A DNA stretch of 64,000 nucleotides from an uncultured Pseudomonadota bacterium (GCA_903921325.1 CAIXPL010000029.1:1-64000); one strand, 5' to 3'. Shown: positions 18,036-27,426, counted from the first letter of the stretch. A program made the numbers and translations. The notes: generated by a model not told the origin, from the sequence alone.

Positions 18036-18881
18036 TCAGATGGCCGGACGCACCGTCTGGCGCTGCTCGCCCAGACCGGCAATACCCAGCGTGACCACGT
18101 CGCCTGGCTTCAGGAACGCGTTGCGGTCCTTGATGCCCAGCGCCACGCCATGGGGCGTGCCGGTGGTGATGATGTCACCAGGCAGCAGCGTCATGAACTG
18201 GCTGCAATAGGACACCAGCTTGGCACACGAAAAGATCATGTTGCTGGTGTTCGAGAACTGCCGCCGTTCGCCATTCACATCGAGCCAGCAGTCCATGGTC
18301 TGCGGGTCTTTCATTTCGTTTGTGGTGACCAGCCACGGGCCGATCGGGCCGGAGGTGTCAAAGCCCTTGCCCTTGTCCCACTGGGTCGACTGCAACTGGA
18401 ACGCGCGCTCCGAGACATCATTGACCACCGTATAGCCGGCCACATACTTGAGGGCACTGGCCTCATCGACGTAGCTGGCTTTGGTGCCGATCACGATGGC
18501 CAATTCGACTTCGTAGTCAAGCTTGGTCGAGCCGCGCGGGGTCACGATGTCATCGTTCGGCCCCATGATCGAGGTGGTGGTTTTCATGAAAATCACGGGC
18601 TCACTGGGCGGTGCCAGGCCGGCTTCCTTGGCGTGATCGACGTAGTTAAGGCCGATCGCGATAAATTTGCTGATGCCGGTGTAGGGCACCCCGAAACGCG
18701 GCTTGCCACGCACCAGCGGCAGCGATTCGGGGTCGATCTTGGCCAACGCGGCCAGGCCCTTGCGCGAGATCGCGAACTGGTCGATCTGGGCGATGTGACC
18801 GGAGAGGTCGCGCAGACGCCCCTGCGAGTCGATCATCCCGGGCTTTTCGTAACCGCTTCTGCCATAGCGACACAGTTTCAT
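18036..18881 (-). CDS. Fumarylacetoacetate hydrolase family protein
   Basis: The FAH superfamily contains C-C bond hydrolases, decarboxylases and 2,4-diketo-3-deoxy-sugar-acid hydrolases. The 281-residue protein starts MKLCRYGRSGYEKPG and has FIAIGLNYVDHAKE, MKTTTSIMGPNDDI, the metal-binding DYEVELAIVIG (acidic E..E..D set), GYTVVNDVSERAFQ and GDIITTGTPHGVALG. ATG 18881 has AGGAG at the right distance. The length and N-terminus fit proteins annotated as ureidoglycolate lyase or 2,4-diketo-3-deoxy-L-fuconate hydrolase; in this context a role near the meta-cleavage genes is also possible. It is divergent from the aldehyde dehydrogenase gene. Confidence 0.85.
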   Translation of the reverse strand: MKLCRYGRSGYEKPGMIDSQGRLRDLSGHIAQIDQFAISRKGLAALAKIDPESLPLVRGKPRFGVPYTGISKFIAIGLNYVDHAKEAGLAPPSEPVIFMKTTTSIMGPNDDIVTPRGSTKLDYEVELAIVIGTKASYVDEASALKYVAGYTVVNDVSERAFQLQSTQWDKGKGFDTSGPIGPWLVTTNEMKDPQTMDCWLDVNGERRQFSNTSNMIFSCAKLVSYCSQFMTLLPGDIITTGTPHGVALGIKDRNAFLKPGDVVTLGIAGLGEQRQTVRPAI

Positions 18882-18980
18882 TGCGTGGTCTCCTGAGGAA
18901 TTGAGCCTGATGGTGTCGCATTGGTGCGACCGGCGCATCTTGGGGGTACGATTATAACCACAGGCGGGGCAGGCGCCCTC

Positions 18981-19016
18981 CTTGGCCGCACCCTTGGCCG
19001 CACCCTTGGCCGCAGC
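18981..19016. repeat. Three tandem 12-bp repeats in a divergent promoter region
   Basis: The unit cttggccgcacc occurs at 18981-18992, 18993-19004 and, with one change, 19005-19016. It lies between the FAH-family gene and the acylating aldehyde dehydrogenase gene. A TATAAT on the minus strand (18956-18951) next to it could serve the FAH-family gene. Binding-site array or slippage-derived repeat are both possible. Confidence 0.6.
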
Positions 19017-19080
19017 TTGTGCCGCAGCGCGGCAAAGGCTGCGTTAGAATCGCGGGCTTGGTCTCCAGAAGAGGTATCCC

Positions 19081-20022
19081 ATGAAAGGCGACGTTCGGAT
19101 TCCGGTGGCAATCATCGGTTCGGGCAATATCGGCACCGATCTGATGATCAAGGTGCTGCGTAATTCGAAACACCTGTCGATGGGTGCGATGGTCGGTATC
19201 GACCCGGCCTCTGACGGCCTCGCGCGGGCGCGCCGGCTGGATATTGCGACCACCGATGGCGGCATTGATGGCCTGGTCAAGCTACCGGGCTTCAAAGACA
19301 TCCGCATCGCGTTCGACGCCACATCGGCCGGCGCCCATGCCCGCCATAATGAGGTCCTGCAGCGACATGGCGTTCAGGTAATCGACCTCACACCGGCGGC
19401 GATTGGCCCCTATGTCGTTCCCGTCGTGAATATGGATCAGCATCTGACCAGCCCGAACGTGAACATGGTCACCTGCGGCGGTCAGGCCACCATTCCGATG
19501 GTGAAGGCGGTCTCGCGGGTGGCACCAGTCCACTACGGTGAGATCGTGGCATCGATTTCCAGCAAGTCGGCTGGTCCGGGCACGCGCGCCAACATTGACG
19601 AGTTCACTGAGACCACTTCGCGCGGCATCGTGGACGTGGGCGGAGCGGCTCGCGGCAAGGCCATCATCGTGCTGAATCCGGCTGAACCACCGGTGATGAT
19701 GCGTAATACCGTGTTCTGCCTGGCCGACGCAAGCGCCGATGAGGCGGCCATTCGCGCATCGGTCAATGCCATGGCTGCAGCAGTGGCAGCCTATGTACCG
19801 GGCTACCGACTCAAGCAGGAAGTGCAGTTCGATCGCATTCCGGCTGATCGCCCGATCAACATCCCGGGAATTGGCCCAATGCATGGCTTGAAGGTGTCGA
19901 TCTTCCTGGAAGTCGAAGGCGCCGCGCACTACCTGCCGTCGTACGCAGGCAATCTGGACATCATGACCTCGGCTGCCCTGGCAACCGCCGAGCGTATCGC
20001 CGTCACCAAGCTGGCCGCCTGA
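19081..20022 (+). CDS. Acetaldehyde dehydrogenase (acylating)
   Basis: It turns acetaldehyde, CoA and NAD into acetyl-CoA, the last step of meta-cleavage pathways (DmpF/MhpF/BphJ family). The 313-residue protein begins [19 protein letters not shown] (NAD fold), has [14 protein letters not shown] with the catalytic Cys and a [19 protein letters not shown] segment. A GAAGAGG precedes ATG 19081. The aldolase gene follows after 19 bases; the two enzymes form a channelling complex in known cases. Confidence 0.95.
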   Translation: MKGDVRIPVAIIGSGNIGTDLMIKVLRNSKHLSMGAMVGIDPASDGLARARRLDIATTDGGIDGLVKLPGFKDIRIAFDATSAGAHARHNEVLQRHGVQVIDLTPAAIGPYVVPVVNMDQHLTSPNVNMVTCGGQATIPMVKAVSRVAPVHYGEIVASISSKSAGPGTRANIDEFTETTSRGIVDVGGAARGKAIIVLNPAEPPVMMRNTVFCLADASADEAAIRASVNAMAAAVAAYVPGYRLKQEVQFDRIPADRPINIPGIGPMHGLKVSIFLEVEGAAHYLPSYAGNLDIMTSAALATAERIAVTKLAA

Positions 20023-20041
20023 GCCTCCCCGGGAGAATCCT

Positions 20042-21085
20042 ATGAGCACGAAACACAAAGTCTATGTCTCCGACGTGACCCTGCGCGATGGCATGCACCC
20101 GCGTCGCCATCAGTACACCCTGGATCAGGTGCGCACGATCGCCCGTGCACTCGATGACGCCGGCGTGGACAGCATCGAGATTTCCCATGGCGACGGTCTG
20201 GCCGGGGCAAGCTTCAACTACGGGTTCGGTCTGCAATCCGATGTCGAATGGATCGAGGCGGTAGCGAGCACTGTGAAACACGCCCAGGTGGCCACTTTGC
20301 TGATTCCCGGCATTGGCACCGTGCATGACCTCGATCAGTCCTACAAGGCGGGAGCGCGCACCGTGCGCGTTGCGACCCACTGTACCGAGGCCGACATTTC
20401 CAAACAGCACATCGAGCACGCGCGCAAGCTCGGCATGGACACCGTGGGCTTTTTGATGATGGCACACATGATTCCCGCCGCCGATCTGGCCAAACAGGCC
20501 AAACTGATGGAATCCTATGGCGCGCAATGTGTGTATGTCACCGACTCCGGTGGCGCGATGCTCATGCATGAGGCGGGCGAGAAAGCGAAGGCGCTGCGGG
20601 ACATCCTCAATCCCGAGACCCAGGTCGGCATTCACTGCCACCACAACCTGTCACTCGGCGTGGCCAATTCGATCATTGCCGTCGAGAACGGTGCCTATCG
20701 AGTTGATGCGGCGCTGGCCGGCATGGGCGCGGGTGCCGGCAACACGCCGCTCGAAGTATTCATTGCGGTGGCCGATCGCATGGGCTGGGAGCATGGCTGC
20801 GACCTGATCAAGCTGATGGCCGCCGCCGATGAGATCGTGCGGCCCTTGCAGGATCGTCCGGTGCGGGTCGACCGCGAGACGCTGGCCCTGGGGTATGCCG
20901 GGGTGTACTCGAGCTTCCTGCGCCATGCCGAGACGGCCTCGGCCAAGTACGACATCCCCACCTTCGACATCCTGGCTGAACTGGGCCGCCGCCGCATGGT
21001 TGGCGGACAAGAGGACATGATCGTCGACGTCGCGCTCGATCTGGCCAAGGCACGCGCCGGCGCGAGCAGCGCCAAGGCCGCGTAA
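20042..21085 (+). CDS. 4-hydroxy-2-oxovalerate aldolase
   Basis: The metal-dependent class II aldolase splits 4-hydroxy-2-oxovalerate into pyruvate and acetaldehyde and passes the aldehyde to the partner dehydrogenase (DmpG/MhpE family). The 347-residue protein has [16 protein letters not shown] at the N-terminus (metal Asp and active-site Arg), ISHGDGL, and [16 protein letters not shown] with the two metal His. GGGAG precedes ATG 20042. Its TAA is directly followed by the stop of the convergent gene, with no base between them. Confidence 0.95.
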   Translation: MSTKHKVYVSDVTLRDGMHPRRHQYTLDQVRTIARALDDAGVDSIEISHGDGLAGASFNYGFGLQSDVEWIEAVASTVKHAQVATLLIPGIGTVHDLDQSYKAGARTVRVATHCTEADISKQHIEHARKLGMDTVGFLMMAHMIPAADLAKQAKLMESYGAQCVYVTDSGGAMLMHEAGEKAKALRDILNPETQVGIHCHHNLSLGVANSIIAVENGAYRVDAALAGMGAGAGNTPLEVFIAVADRMGWEHGCDLIKLMAAADEIVRPLQDRPVRVDRETLALGYAGVYSSFLRHAETASAKYDIPTFDILAELGRRRMVGGQEDMIVDVALDLAKARAGASSAKAA

Positions 21086-22201
21086 TCAGCGCTGGCCGGT
21101 AAGCGCGTTGGTGAACAAGTTGCGCTGACTGGCCGGTTGGCAGCGCCAGTACTGTCGTGGCGCGTCGACCTGCGCACCCAGTGCCGCCGCGGCATGCCAA
21201 CCCCAACGCGGATCGTAGAGCACCCCGCGCGCCAACGCGATCAGATCGGCGTCACCGTCTGCCACGATGCGTTCAGCCTGTGCCGGCTCGGTGATCAGGC
21301 CCACCGCCATCGTGGTGATGCCCGTCTCACGGCGCACCTTTTGTGCGAACGGCACTTGATAACCCGGACCCGGAACAATTTTTTGCGCGGGCGATATGCC
21401 GCCGCTTGAGCAATCAATCCAGTCGCATTGGCGCCGCTTGAGTTCGTGCGCAAATGCCACCGTATCATCGGGCGTCCAGCCGCCGTCCATCCAGTCGGTC
21501 GCCGATACCCGCACGCCGCAGGGGATGTCATCGGGCAGAGCAGCGCGCACTGCTTCGAAAATCTCAAGCGGATAGCGCATCCGGTTCTCAAGGCTGCCGC
21601 CATAGGCATCGGTGCGCTGATTGGCAATCGGTGAGAGAAACTCGTGCATCAGATAGCCGTGGGCCATATGGAGTTCAACGGCGCGCAAGCCTATTCTTGC
21701 CGCGCGTCGCGCCGACTCGGCAAATGCCTGACGGATACGTGCCAGGCCGGCGGCATCGAGCGCGTGAGGGGGCACCTCGCCCTCGCCGTGAGCAATGGCC
21801 GATGGTGCATCCGTTGCCCAGCCGCCCTCGCCCGGGCGCCACTGCGTACCACCTTCCCATGGCACGCGGCTCGATGCCTTGCGCCCCGCATGCGACAGTT
21901 GCACGCCCAATGCGGCCGGCGCCAGGCGTGCGACGATTTCGATCACGCGGGCCAGCGCCGCCTCGGTGCGCTCATCACATAGGGCAAGGCAGCCCGGCGT
22001 GATGCGCCCGGCCAGCTCCACCCCGCAGGCTTCGAGCAGCACCAGTGACGCACCGCTGGTGGCCATGGAGGACAAGTGGGCGATGTGCCAGTCAGTCGCC
22101 GCGCCTTGCTCTGAAGAGTATTGGCACATCGGCGATACGACCATGCGATTGGGCAACTGCAGCCCGCGCAGGGCCAGTGGCTGGAACAAGGCTGAACTCA
22201 T
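21086..22201 (-). CDS. NADH:flavin oxidoreductase, old yellow enzyme family (YqjM-like)
   Basis: These FMN enzymes reduce activated C=C bonds of enals, enones and similar compounds. The 371-residue protein carries the YqjM-type start NRMVVSPMCQYSSEQG with the redox-tuning Cys, GVQLSHAGRKAS, VELHMAHGYLMHEFLSPIANQRTDAYGGSLENRMR and the phosphate-binding VADGDADLIALARGVLYDPRW. ATG 22201 overlaps the stop of the upstream glycosyltransferase gene (ATGA), so the two are probably translated from one message. Confidence 0.92.
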   Translation of the reverse strand: MSSALFQPLALRGLQLPNRMVVSPMCQYSSEQGAATDWHIAHLSSMATSGASLVLLEACGVELAGRITPGCLALCDERTEAALARVIEIVARLAPAALGVQLSHAGRKASSRVPWEGGTQWRPGEGGWATDAPSAIAHGEGEVPPHALDAAGLARIRQAFAESARRAARIGLRAVELHMAHGYLMHEFLSPIANQRTDAYGGSLENRMRYPLEIFEAVRAALPDDIPCGVRVSATDWMDGGWTPDDTVAFAHELKRRQCDWIDCSSGGISPAQKIVPGPGYQVPFAQKVRRETGITTMAVGLITEPAQAERIVADGDADLIALARGVLYDPRWGWHAAAALGAQVDAPRQYWRCQPASQRNLFTNALTGQR

Positions 22202-23247
22202 GGCGTGATTTCCTCGATCGGGTCGATCAGTTTCGATTGCAGCACCTGCAAAACAGTGTCAGTGGCAAGTTGCTCGACACTGAGCGGAGCCTCCAGATAC
22301 GCGGCGCGCAGACCGCGCGGCCCCCACTGCACGGGTGATGGCGATACGGTCGTATCGGCAAACAGTCCGAGCACACCGCCCGGACTGGCCGCCGCGAAAT
22401 GCATCAGGCCGCTATCCGGGAAAACCGAGGTTTGTGCGTGCCAGATCAACCCCAGTGCAGGCAATATCGGCCCGCGAAACGGGTGTATCCATGAGCAGCG
22501 CGCGGCAAGTACTGGCTCAGCGGTGGCGTCGTCCCCCGGGTAGAGCGCATTGTCGCTGGCACCCGGAGTCCACATGAATACCGTATCCAAACCATAGTCC
22601 GTTTTGATGCGCCCGGTCCATTCCAGGACCTGTGCCGTGGTGGGTTGCTTTTTTGCCCGGCGCGCGCCTAACCCAAGTACGACATAGCCCCGCGGGCGCA
22701 ATGCGCGATCGGACAGCCATTGACGGGCTGCCATGGCTTCCTGTTGCGGCAGTCGATAGCGCGGCGCAATCGGCTGCGCGGGTGGTTCGATTCCCAGGGG
22801 TGCAAGCAGGGCAATCAGTCGTTCCACTTCATGCAGCCGGGGCTGCTCGGGCAACGGGTCGGTGAGTGCGCGAATGAACGTTTGCCCTGCGTTACCGTTA
22901 ACACACGCGATCACGCGTGCCCCGCCAACGGTCACACCGCGCTCGATGGCACGCGGCGAACAGGAGCCATTGGCCACAATCACGGCGTCATAGCGCTCGG
23001 CACGCAAGGCGCGGTTTTGCCGAAGCAGCTGCCAGGCGGCCGACAGACTGATCTGGTGGCCATTGCGTACGCGACGATAGACCCAGCGCCGATCGATGGT
23101 CGGCTCATCGGCCACCACCCAGGCGTTGTAGTCATTGGCCAGCAGATCGATTCTTGCGTGCGGCAGACTCGCGCGCAGATGCGCGAGCATGGGGGTGGTC
23201 AGCAATAGATCGCCCAGCTTGTCGCGCTTGATTACCAGGATTTTCAC
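22198..23247 (-). CDS. Glycosyltransferase family 9 (heptosyltransferase-like)
   Basis: GT9 enzymes add heptose or related sugars to LPS core from nucleotide sugars. The protein begins KILVIKRDKLGDLLLTTPM, the usual GT9 N-terminus with its GD motif, and has VLGLGARRAKKQP, RGPILPALGLIWHAQTSVFPDSGLMHFAA in the nucleotide-sugar binding C-terminal half. GTG 23247 puts the start at the family start (349 residues); an ATG at 23319 would add 24 residues. No clear Shine-Dalgarno is visible. The donor and acceptor are unknown. It is divergent from the O-antigen ligase-like gene and overlaps the OYE gene. Confidence 0.8.
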   Translation of the reverse strand: MKILVIKRDKLGDLLLTTPMLAHLRASLPHARIDLLANDYNAWVVADEPTIDRRWVYRRVRNGHQISLSAAWQLLRQNRALRAERYDAVIVANGSCSPRAIERGVTVGGARVIACVNGNAGQTFIRALTDPLPEQPRLHEVERLIALLAPLGIEPPAQPIAPRYRLPQQEAMAARQWLSDRALRPRGYVVLGLGARRAKKQPTTAQVLEWTGRIKTDYGLDTVFMWTPGASDNALYPGDDATAEPVLAARCSWIHPFRGPILPALGLIWHAQTSVFPDSGLMHFAAASPGGVLGLFADTTVSPSPVQWGPRGLRAAYLEAPLSVEQLATDTVLQVLQSKLIDPIEEITP

Positions 23248-23366
23248 AACGGGTCGTCGCAGCAGATGGGGGAGGTGAAGAAAGAGCACGCCACGCGCCA
23301 CCGTTATACTGGCGGGCATCGCAGGACTCTTACAACAGTCGCATTTTCCCACACGCGGGGCACCTC

Positions 23367-24626
23367 ATGTCTCTGGTCAGCGGCCTCGGCGCGCGAATCG
23401 GACCGATCCGTTTTCCGGTGGAACTCACCTGCCTGATCGGCCTGGCCCTCACTTTGCCGCTTGTCGAGGCGCCAAAGAACCTGTTCTGCGTGCTGTTCTG
23501 CCTGGTGTGGTTGTTCAATCGCCTGCGTACCCATTCATTCGGCGGACCATGGCGCGGCTGGGACACCCTGATCGGCCTGTGGCTCGCCTCGGGTTTCGTC
23601 GTCGCCGCCGGTGCAGCCATCCATCACAACGAGTGGGAAGGAGCGTTCGATCTGGTGCGCTACGGGCTGCCACTGTGGTGTCTGAGCCGAGCGGGTTACC
23701 AGCGAGCGAACTATCTGCTGGTGTTTGGCGCACTGATTGCCTCGACCCTGATCGGTCTGGCCTGGGGCTATGCGGACGTCGCGAGCGGCCGGCGCTACTG
23801 GCTTGAGTTGAATTCGGTAGGCCATGTGAATCACAGTGCGATCTACCTGGCAATCATGCTGGGTGCCACGCTGGGCCTGTGCATTGCCTACTGGAGAACG
23901 ATGCGCCAGACAGTGCGAGCAGCCTGCCTCATCAGCGTCGTCATCATGACCGGATCTCTCATCATCATGGCCAGCCGCGGCGCGTTTGGGGCGGCGGTCA
24001 TCATGGTCCTGCTGATCACTGCCGGCTGGCTGCCACGTTCGCGCAGCGCTGCGATCATGCTCGCCCTCACCACCGTCCTGATCGCTGCCGGCACCCTGCT
24101 CAGTCATTCGCCAGTGATGCAGAAGAACTCCGATTCGATCCGGCTGGCGGGTGTCCTGTCCAATCGCGACAAAATCTGGCGTACCGCTTGGGAAGAATGG
24201 CGCCGTCATCCGGTGTTCGGTGTTGGCATGGACAATTACAGTCTGATCGATGCACCTCATTTCGATGCTGAATCGCAAGCGCGTGGCGAGCATTTCGATC
24301 CCGATCAAATTCAGTTTTATCCGCATGCGCACAACCTTCTGCTCAACACCCTCACCGAGCGCGGTCTTGTCGGCACGCTGCCGCTGACAGCAGTGTTGAT
24401 GGCCTGGGCGTATTCGTTATGGCGAAGACGGCCACAGCCGCGCAGCGCCGCACTTGGTTGCGCCACCTGGGCGGCGGCCCTGTCCGCGCTGGCAGTCACG
24501 CTGGTGGCTGGCATGGCCAATACGACCTTGCATCACGAACACGGCATTCTGTGCGCGATCCTGTTGGGTCTCTGGCTCGATCAGAGTCGACCGGAGCACT
24601 CGGCGGCACCCATCCGCGAGACATAA
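23367..24626 (+). CDS. O-antigen ligase/polymerase-like membrane protein (WaaL/Wzy superfamily)
   Basis: The 419-residue protein has about 10-12 hydrophobic segments and a large periplasmic loop around residues 255-325 (DKIWRTAWEEWRRHPVFGVGMDNY ... YPHAHNLLLNTLTERGLVG). The pattern of an Arg-rich loop start and a HNLLLNTLTERG motif is typical of O-antigen ligases and polymerases. It should join or polymerise lipid-linked glycans in the inner membrane. Ligase and polymerase cannot be separated by eye. Neighbours are GT9 genes and manC. Confidence 0.82.
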   Translation: MSLVSGLGARIGPIRFPVELTCLIGLALTLPLVEAPKNLFCVLFCLVWLFNRLRTHSFGGPWRGWDTLIGLWLASGFVVAAGAAIHHNEWEGAFDLVRYGLPLWCLSRAGYQRANYLLVFGALIASTLIGLAWGYADVASGRRYWLELNSVGHVNHSAIYLAIMLGATLGLCIAYWRTMRQTVRAACLISVVIMTGSLIIMASRGAFGAAVIMVLLITAGWLPRSRSAAIMLALTTVLIAAGTLLSHSPVMQKNSDSIRLAGVLSNRDKIWRTAWEEWRRHPVFGVGMDNYSLIDAPHFDAESQARGEHFDPDQIQFYPHAHNLLLNTLTERGLVGTLPLTAVLMAWAYSLWRRRPQPRSAALGCATWAAALSALAVTLVAGMANTTLHHEHGILCAILLGLWLDQSRPEHSAAPIRET

Positions 24627-24633
24627 GCGCGTC

Positions 24634-24745
24634 ATGTCCATTCTTCCTGCACAGCGGCGGAGCATGAACGCATCGCGACTGTCGGTGCCCGGCAACGGCA
24701 ACGCATGAACGCGCTGCGCCTATCTGTCGTGAGCGGCATCGGGGC
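24634..24745 (+). repeat. 41-bp tandem start-region repeats encoding a chain of mini-ORFs ahead of a GT9 gene
   Basis: Units begin at ATG 24664 and ATG 24705 and the third ATG, 41 bases on, is the start of the GT9 gene at 24746. All three begin ATGAACGC. The first two units form 14-codon mini-ORFs (MNASRLSVPGNGNA and MNALRLSVVSGIGA), each ending in a TGA that overlaps the next ATG (ATGA). An in-frame ATG at 24634 could extend the first to 24 codons. The peptides resemble the start of the gene itself (MNAPRILVIRR), so this looks like an eroded double duplication of the 5' end. Confidence 0.55.
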
Positions 24746-25903
24746 ATGAACGCGCCACGCATATTGGTCATACGGCGCGACAACATCGGTGACCTGGTAT
24801 GCACCACGCCCTTGCTGCACACGCTACGGCAAAATTTCCCGCAGGCCTGGCTCGGCGTCTTTGCCAACAGCTATAACGCCCCTGTGCTGGAGGGCAATCC
24901 GGACATCGATGCGGTGTTTGCCTATCGCAAACGCAAGCATGGCGGCATTGGCGCCCTCGAACTGATCCATGAGCGCTTGCGGCTGCTGCTCCACTTGCGT
25001 TCAATGCAACTGGATTGGGTACTGATTGCCACCCCGGGATGGCAACCCCGCAGTGTGAGGCTGGCACGCTGGATGCGCCCACGCCGGCTTGCCGCCTTCG
25101 TTGAAAGCGCCAGCCCGCTCAAAGGCATCACCGACCCGGTTGCGCTCGCCCCCTTGGGCGGGCTGTCAGAGGCTGAGCGGGTGCAATGTCTTGCCGGCGT
25201 GTTCGGGCTTTCAGTCGACGCGCCACCGCCACCGCGCATCATTGCCAGTCCTGCCGCACTTGCGCGCATTGATGCGCAGTTGGCCACCGCTTCGAACCAC
25301 CACGCAGAGGCCATGCTTATCTCCGACGCGCTTGTCGCGCAGAGGCATTACTCGCACCGGCAGAATGCGGACACGGGTGCACCGACTGACGGGAACCCCT
25401 CTTCTGTGAACGAGGACAGTCGCCCGGGTGCGCGAATCGGATTTCACATCAGCGCACGCAAACCCAGTCAGCGCTGGGCGATCGAGCACTTCGCGCAGAC
25501 CATCCGCACTCTGCATGAGCGGTTCAAGATCGTTCCCATCGTCCTCTGGGCCCCTGGTGGCGCAGACAATCCGACCCATCCCGGTGATGACGAACGGGCT
25601 GCGCAGTTGCGCCGCTTGCTCGACGGGCTGCCAGCCCATTTCATTCCAACCGATACGCTCAGTGACCTGATTGCCGCCATCGCGCGCTGCGATCGATTGA
25701 TATTGGGCGATGGCGGTGCCATGCATATCGCTGCGGGTCTGGGCAAACCTGTGGTGTGCCTGTTTGGCCAGTCCGATGCATTGCGCTGGCACCCGTGGGG
25801 CGTGCCCTATCGGCTGTTGCAAACCCAATCGCACCATGTGGCCGATATCAGCGTCGATGCGGTGCTCTCTGCCTATAATGAGCTGTCTATCCAGCCAGCA
25901 TAA
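24746..25903 (+). CDS. Glycosyltransferase family 9 (heptosyltransferase-like)
   Basis: It probably transfers a sugar in LPS core or surface glycan assembly. The start MNAPRILVIRRDNIGDLVCTTPLL is the GT9 N-terminus. The C-terminal half has GARIGFHISARKPSQRW, VLWAPGGADNPTHPGDD and ILGDGGAMHIAAGLGKPVVCLFGQSD, the nucleotide-sugar site. A poorly conserved stretch of about 40 residues (around 195-230) joins the halves. It is 385 residues long. It lies 20 bases before manC. The leader contains tandem mini-ORFs with ATGA overlaps, and no independent Shine-Dalgarno is seen. Confidence 0.85.
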   Translation: MNAPRILVIRRDNIGDLVCTTPLLHTLRQNFPQAWLGVFANSYNAPVLEGNPDIDAVFAYRKRKHGGIGALELIHERLRLLLHLRSMQLDWVLIATPGWQPRSVRLARWMRPRRLAAFVESASPLKGITDPVALAPLGGLSEAERVQCLAGVFGLSVDAPPPPRIIASPAALARIDAQLATASNHHAEAMLISDALVAQRHYSHRQNADTGAPTDGNPSSVNEDSRPGARIGFHISARKPSQRWAIEHFAQTIRTLHERFKIVPIVLWAPGGADNPTHPGDDERAAQLRRLLDGLPAHFIPTDTLSDLIAAIARCDRLILGDGGAMHIAAGLGKPVVCLFGQSDALRWHPWGVPYRLLQTQSHHVADISVDAVLSAYNELSIQPA

Positions 25904-25923
25904 AGCGCCGCGCGCCCGCACCC

Positions 25924-27336
25924 ATGACCTTATATCCCGTAATTCTTTGTGGCGGCGCCGGCACGCGGCTGTGGCCAATGTCGCGTCGGCAATTGCCCAA
26001 GCAGTTCCTGCCCTTGCTCTCGGCCCACTCGATGTTGCAGGAGACGGTCGAACGCACACAGGGCATTGCCGAAGTCCGCCCGCCCATCCTGGTGAGTGGC
26101 GAAGAGCACCGCTTCCTGGTGGCCGAGCAGTTGCGCGAGCTTGCCATCACACCGACGCTTCACCTGCTCGAACCGATCGCGCGCAATACCGCACCGGCGA
26201 TCGCCGCGGCGGCGTGGGCGGCACTCGCCATTGACCCGCAGGCCACGCTGCTCGTTCTTCCCTCCGACCACGCCATTGGCAAAGTCGATGTGTTCAGCGC
26301 GGCGGTGACACGTGCCGCTGCGCTGGCCCAGGACGGCATGCTGGTGACCTTTGGCATCAAACCCACCGAGCCGGCAACAGGCTATGGCTATATCGAACGC
26401 GGCGACGCATTGTCGGCCGGGGGGTATCGCGTCAGCCGCTTTATCGAGAAACCGGATCTCGAGCGCGCCCAGGTGCTGGCGAGCGACCCGCGCTATGCCT
26501 GGAATAGCGGCATGTTCGTCTTTCGTGCTGACCGGTTGCTGGCCGAGATTGAACGCCATTGTCCGGCGATTCATGGTGCAACCCGCGATGCCATCGCCGC
26601 GGCACGCAAGGATCTCGACTTTTGCCGGCTGGACCCGCAGGCATTCGCGGCATCACCGGCTGATTCGATCGATTACGCGGTGATGGAAAAAACCGATCGC
26701 GCCGCCGTCATTCCGCTCGATCCAGGTTGGAGTGATGTCGGTTCGTGGTCGCAACTCTGGCAGATTGGCACCCAGGATGAGGCCGGCAACGTCCTGCGCG
26801 GTGATGTCATCACCCACGACACACGCAACAGCTACGTGCGGGCCGAATCGCGTCTGGTTGCTACTGTCGGCATCGATGACGTGGTCATCGTCGAGACCGC
26901 CGACGCGGTTCTGGTGGCGCGACGCGACCGTGCCCAGGAAGTGAAGGCGATTGTCGAGGCACTACAGGCCGAGGGGCGCAGTGAGGGCAGCGTGCATGCC
27001 CGGGTCTACCGGCCCTGGGGATATTACGAAGGCATCGACGCGGCCGAGCGCTTCCAGGTCAAACGCATCATGGTGAAACCGGGGCACGCGCTGTCGTTGC
27101 AGATGCATCATCATCGCGCCGAACACTGGATCGTGGTCTCAGGAACCGCGCGCGTCACCCGTGGCGACGAGGTGATCCTGCTCACCGAGGATCAGTCGAC
27201 CTACATCCCGCTTGGCACCACCCATCGGCTGGAGAACCCCGGCCGCTTGCCGCTCTACCTGATCGAGGTTCAGTCGGGCAGCTACCTGGGCGAGGATGAC
27301 ATCGTCCGGCTGGAAGACAACTACGGCCGCGGCTAA
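25924..27336 (+). CDS. manC: Mannose-1-phosphate guanylyltransferase / mannose-6-phosphate isomerase (bifunctional)
   Basis: The protein makes GDP-mannose and, through its C-terminal cupin, isomerises fructose 6-phosphate to mannose 6-phosphate. The N-terminal nucleotidyltransferase shows LCGGAGTRLWPMSRRQLPKQFL, and LVLPSDHAIG; the type II isomerase domain shows RPWGYYEGID, QMHHHRAEHWIVVSGTA with metal ligands, and YIPLGTTHRLENPG. At 470 residues it is the usual size. It supplies GDP-mannose for the surface polysaccharide made by the neighbouring transferases. Confidence 0.93.
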   Translation: MTLYPVILCGGAGTRLWPMSRRQLPKQFLPLLSAHSMLQETVERTQGIAEVRPPILVSGEEHRFLVAEQLRELAITPTLHLLEPIARNTAPAIAAAAWAALAIDPQATLLVLPSDHAIGKVDVFSAAVTRAAALAQDGMLVTFGIKPTEPATGYGYIERGDALSAGGYRVSRFIEKPDLERAQVLASDPRYAWNSGMFVFRADRLLAEIERHCPAIHGATRDAIAAARKDLDFCRLDPQAFAASPADSIDYAVMEKTDRAAVIPLDPGWSDVGSWSQLWQIGTQDEAGNVLRGDVITHDTRNSYVRAESRLVATVGIDDVVIVETADAVLVARRDRAQEVKAIVEALQAEGRSEGSVHARVYRPWGYYEGIDAAERFQVKRIMVKPGHALSLQMHHHRAEHWIVVSGTARVTRGDEVILLTEDQSTYIPLGTTHRLENPGRLPLYLIEVQSGSYLGEDDIVRLEDNYGRG

Positions 27337-27426
27337 GGCCGCGCGCTGCCGTAAAAGTGCTGCCGAAGGTGGTCCCGCCGCGATCACGAACGTGCAGCGC
27401 GGCCACTTGCGACCAGGCACGGTCAA

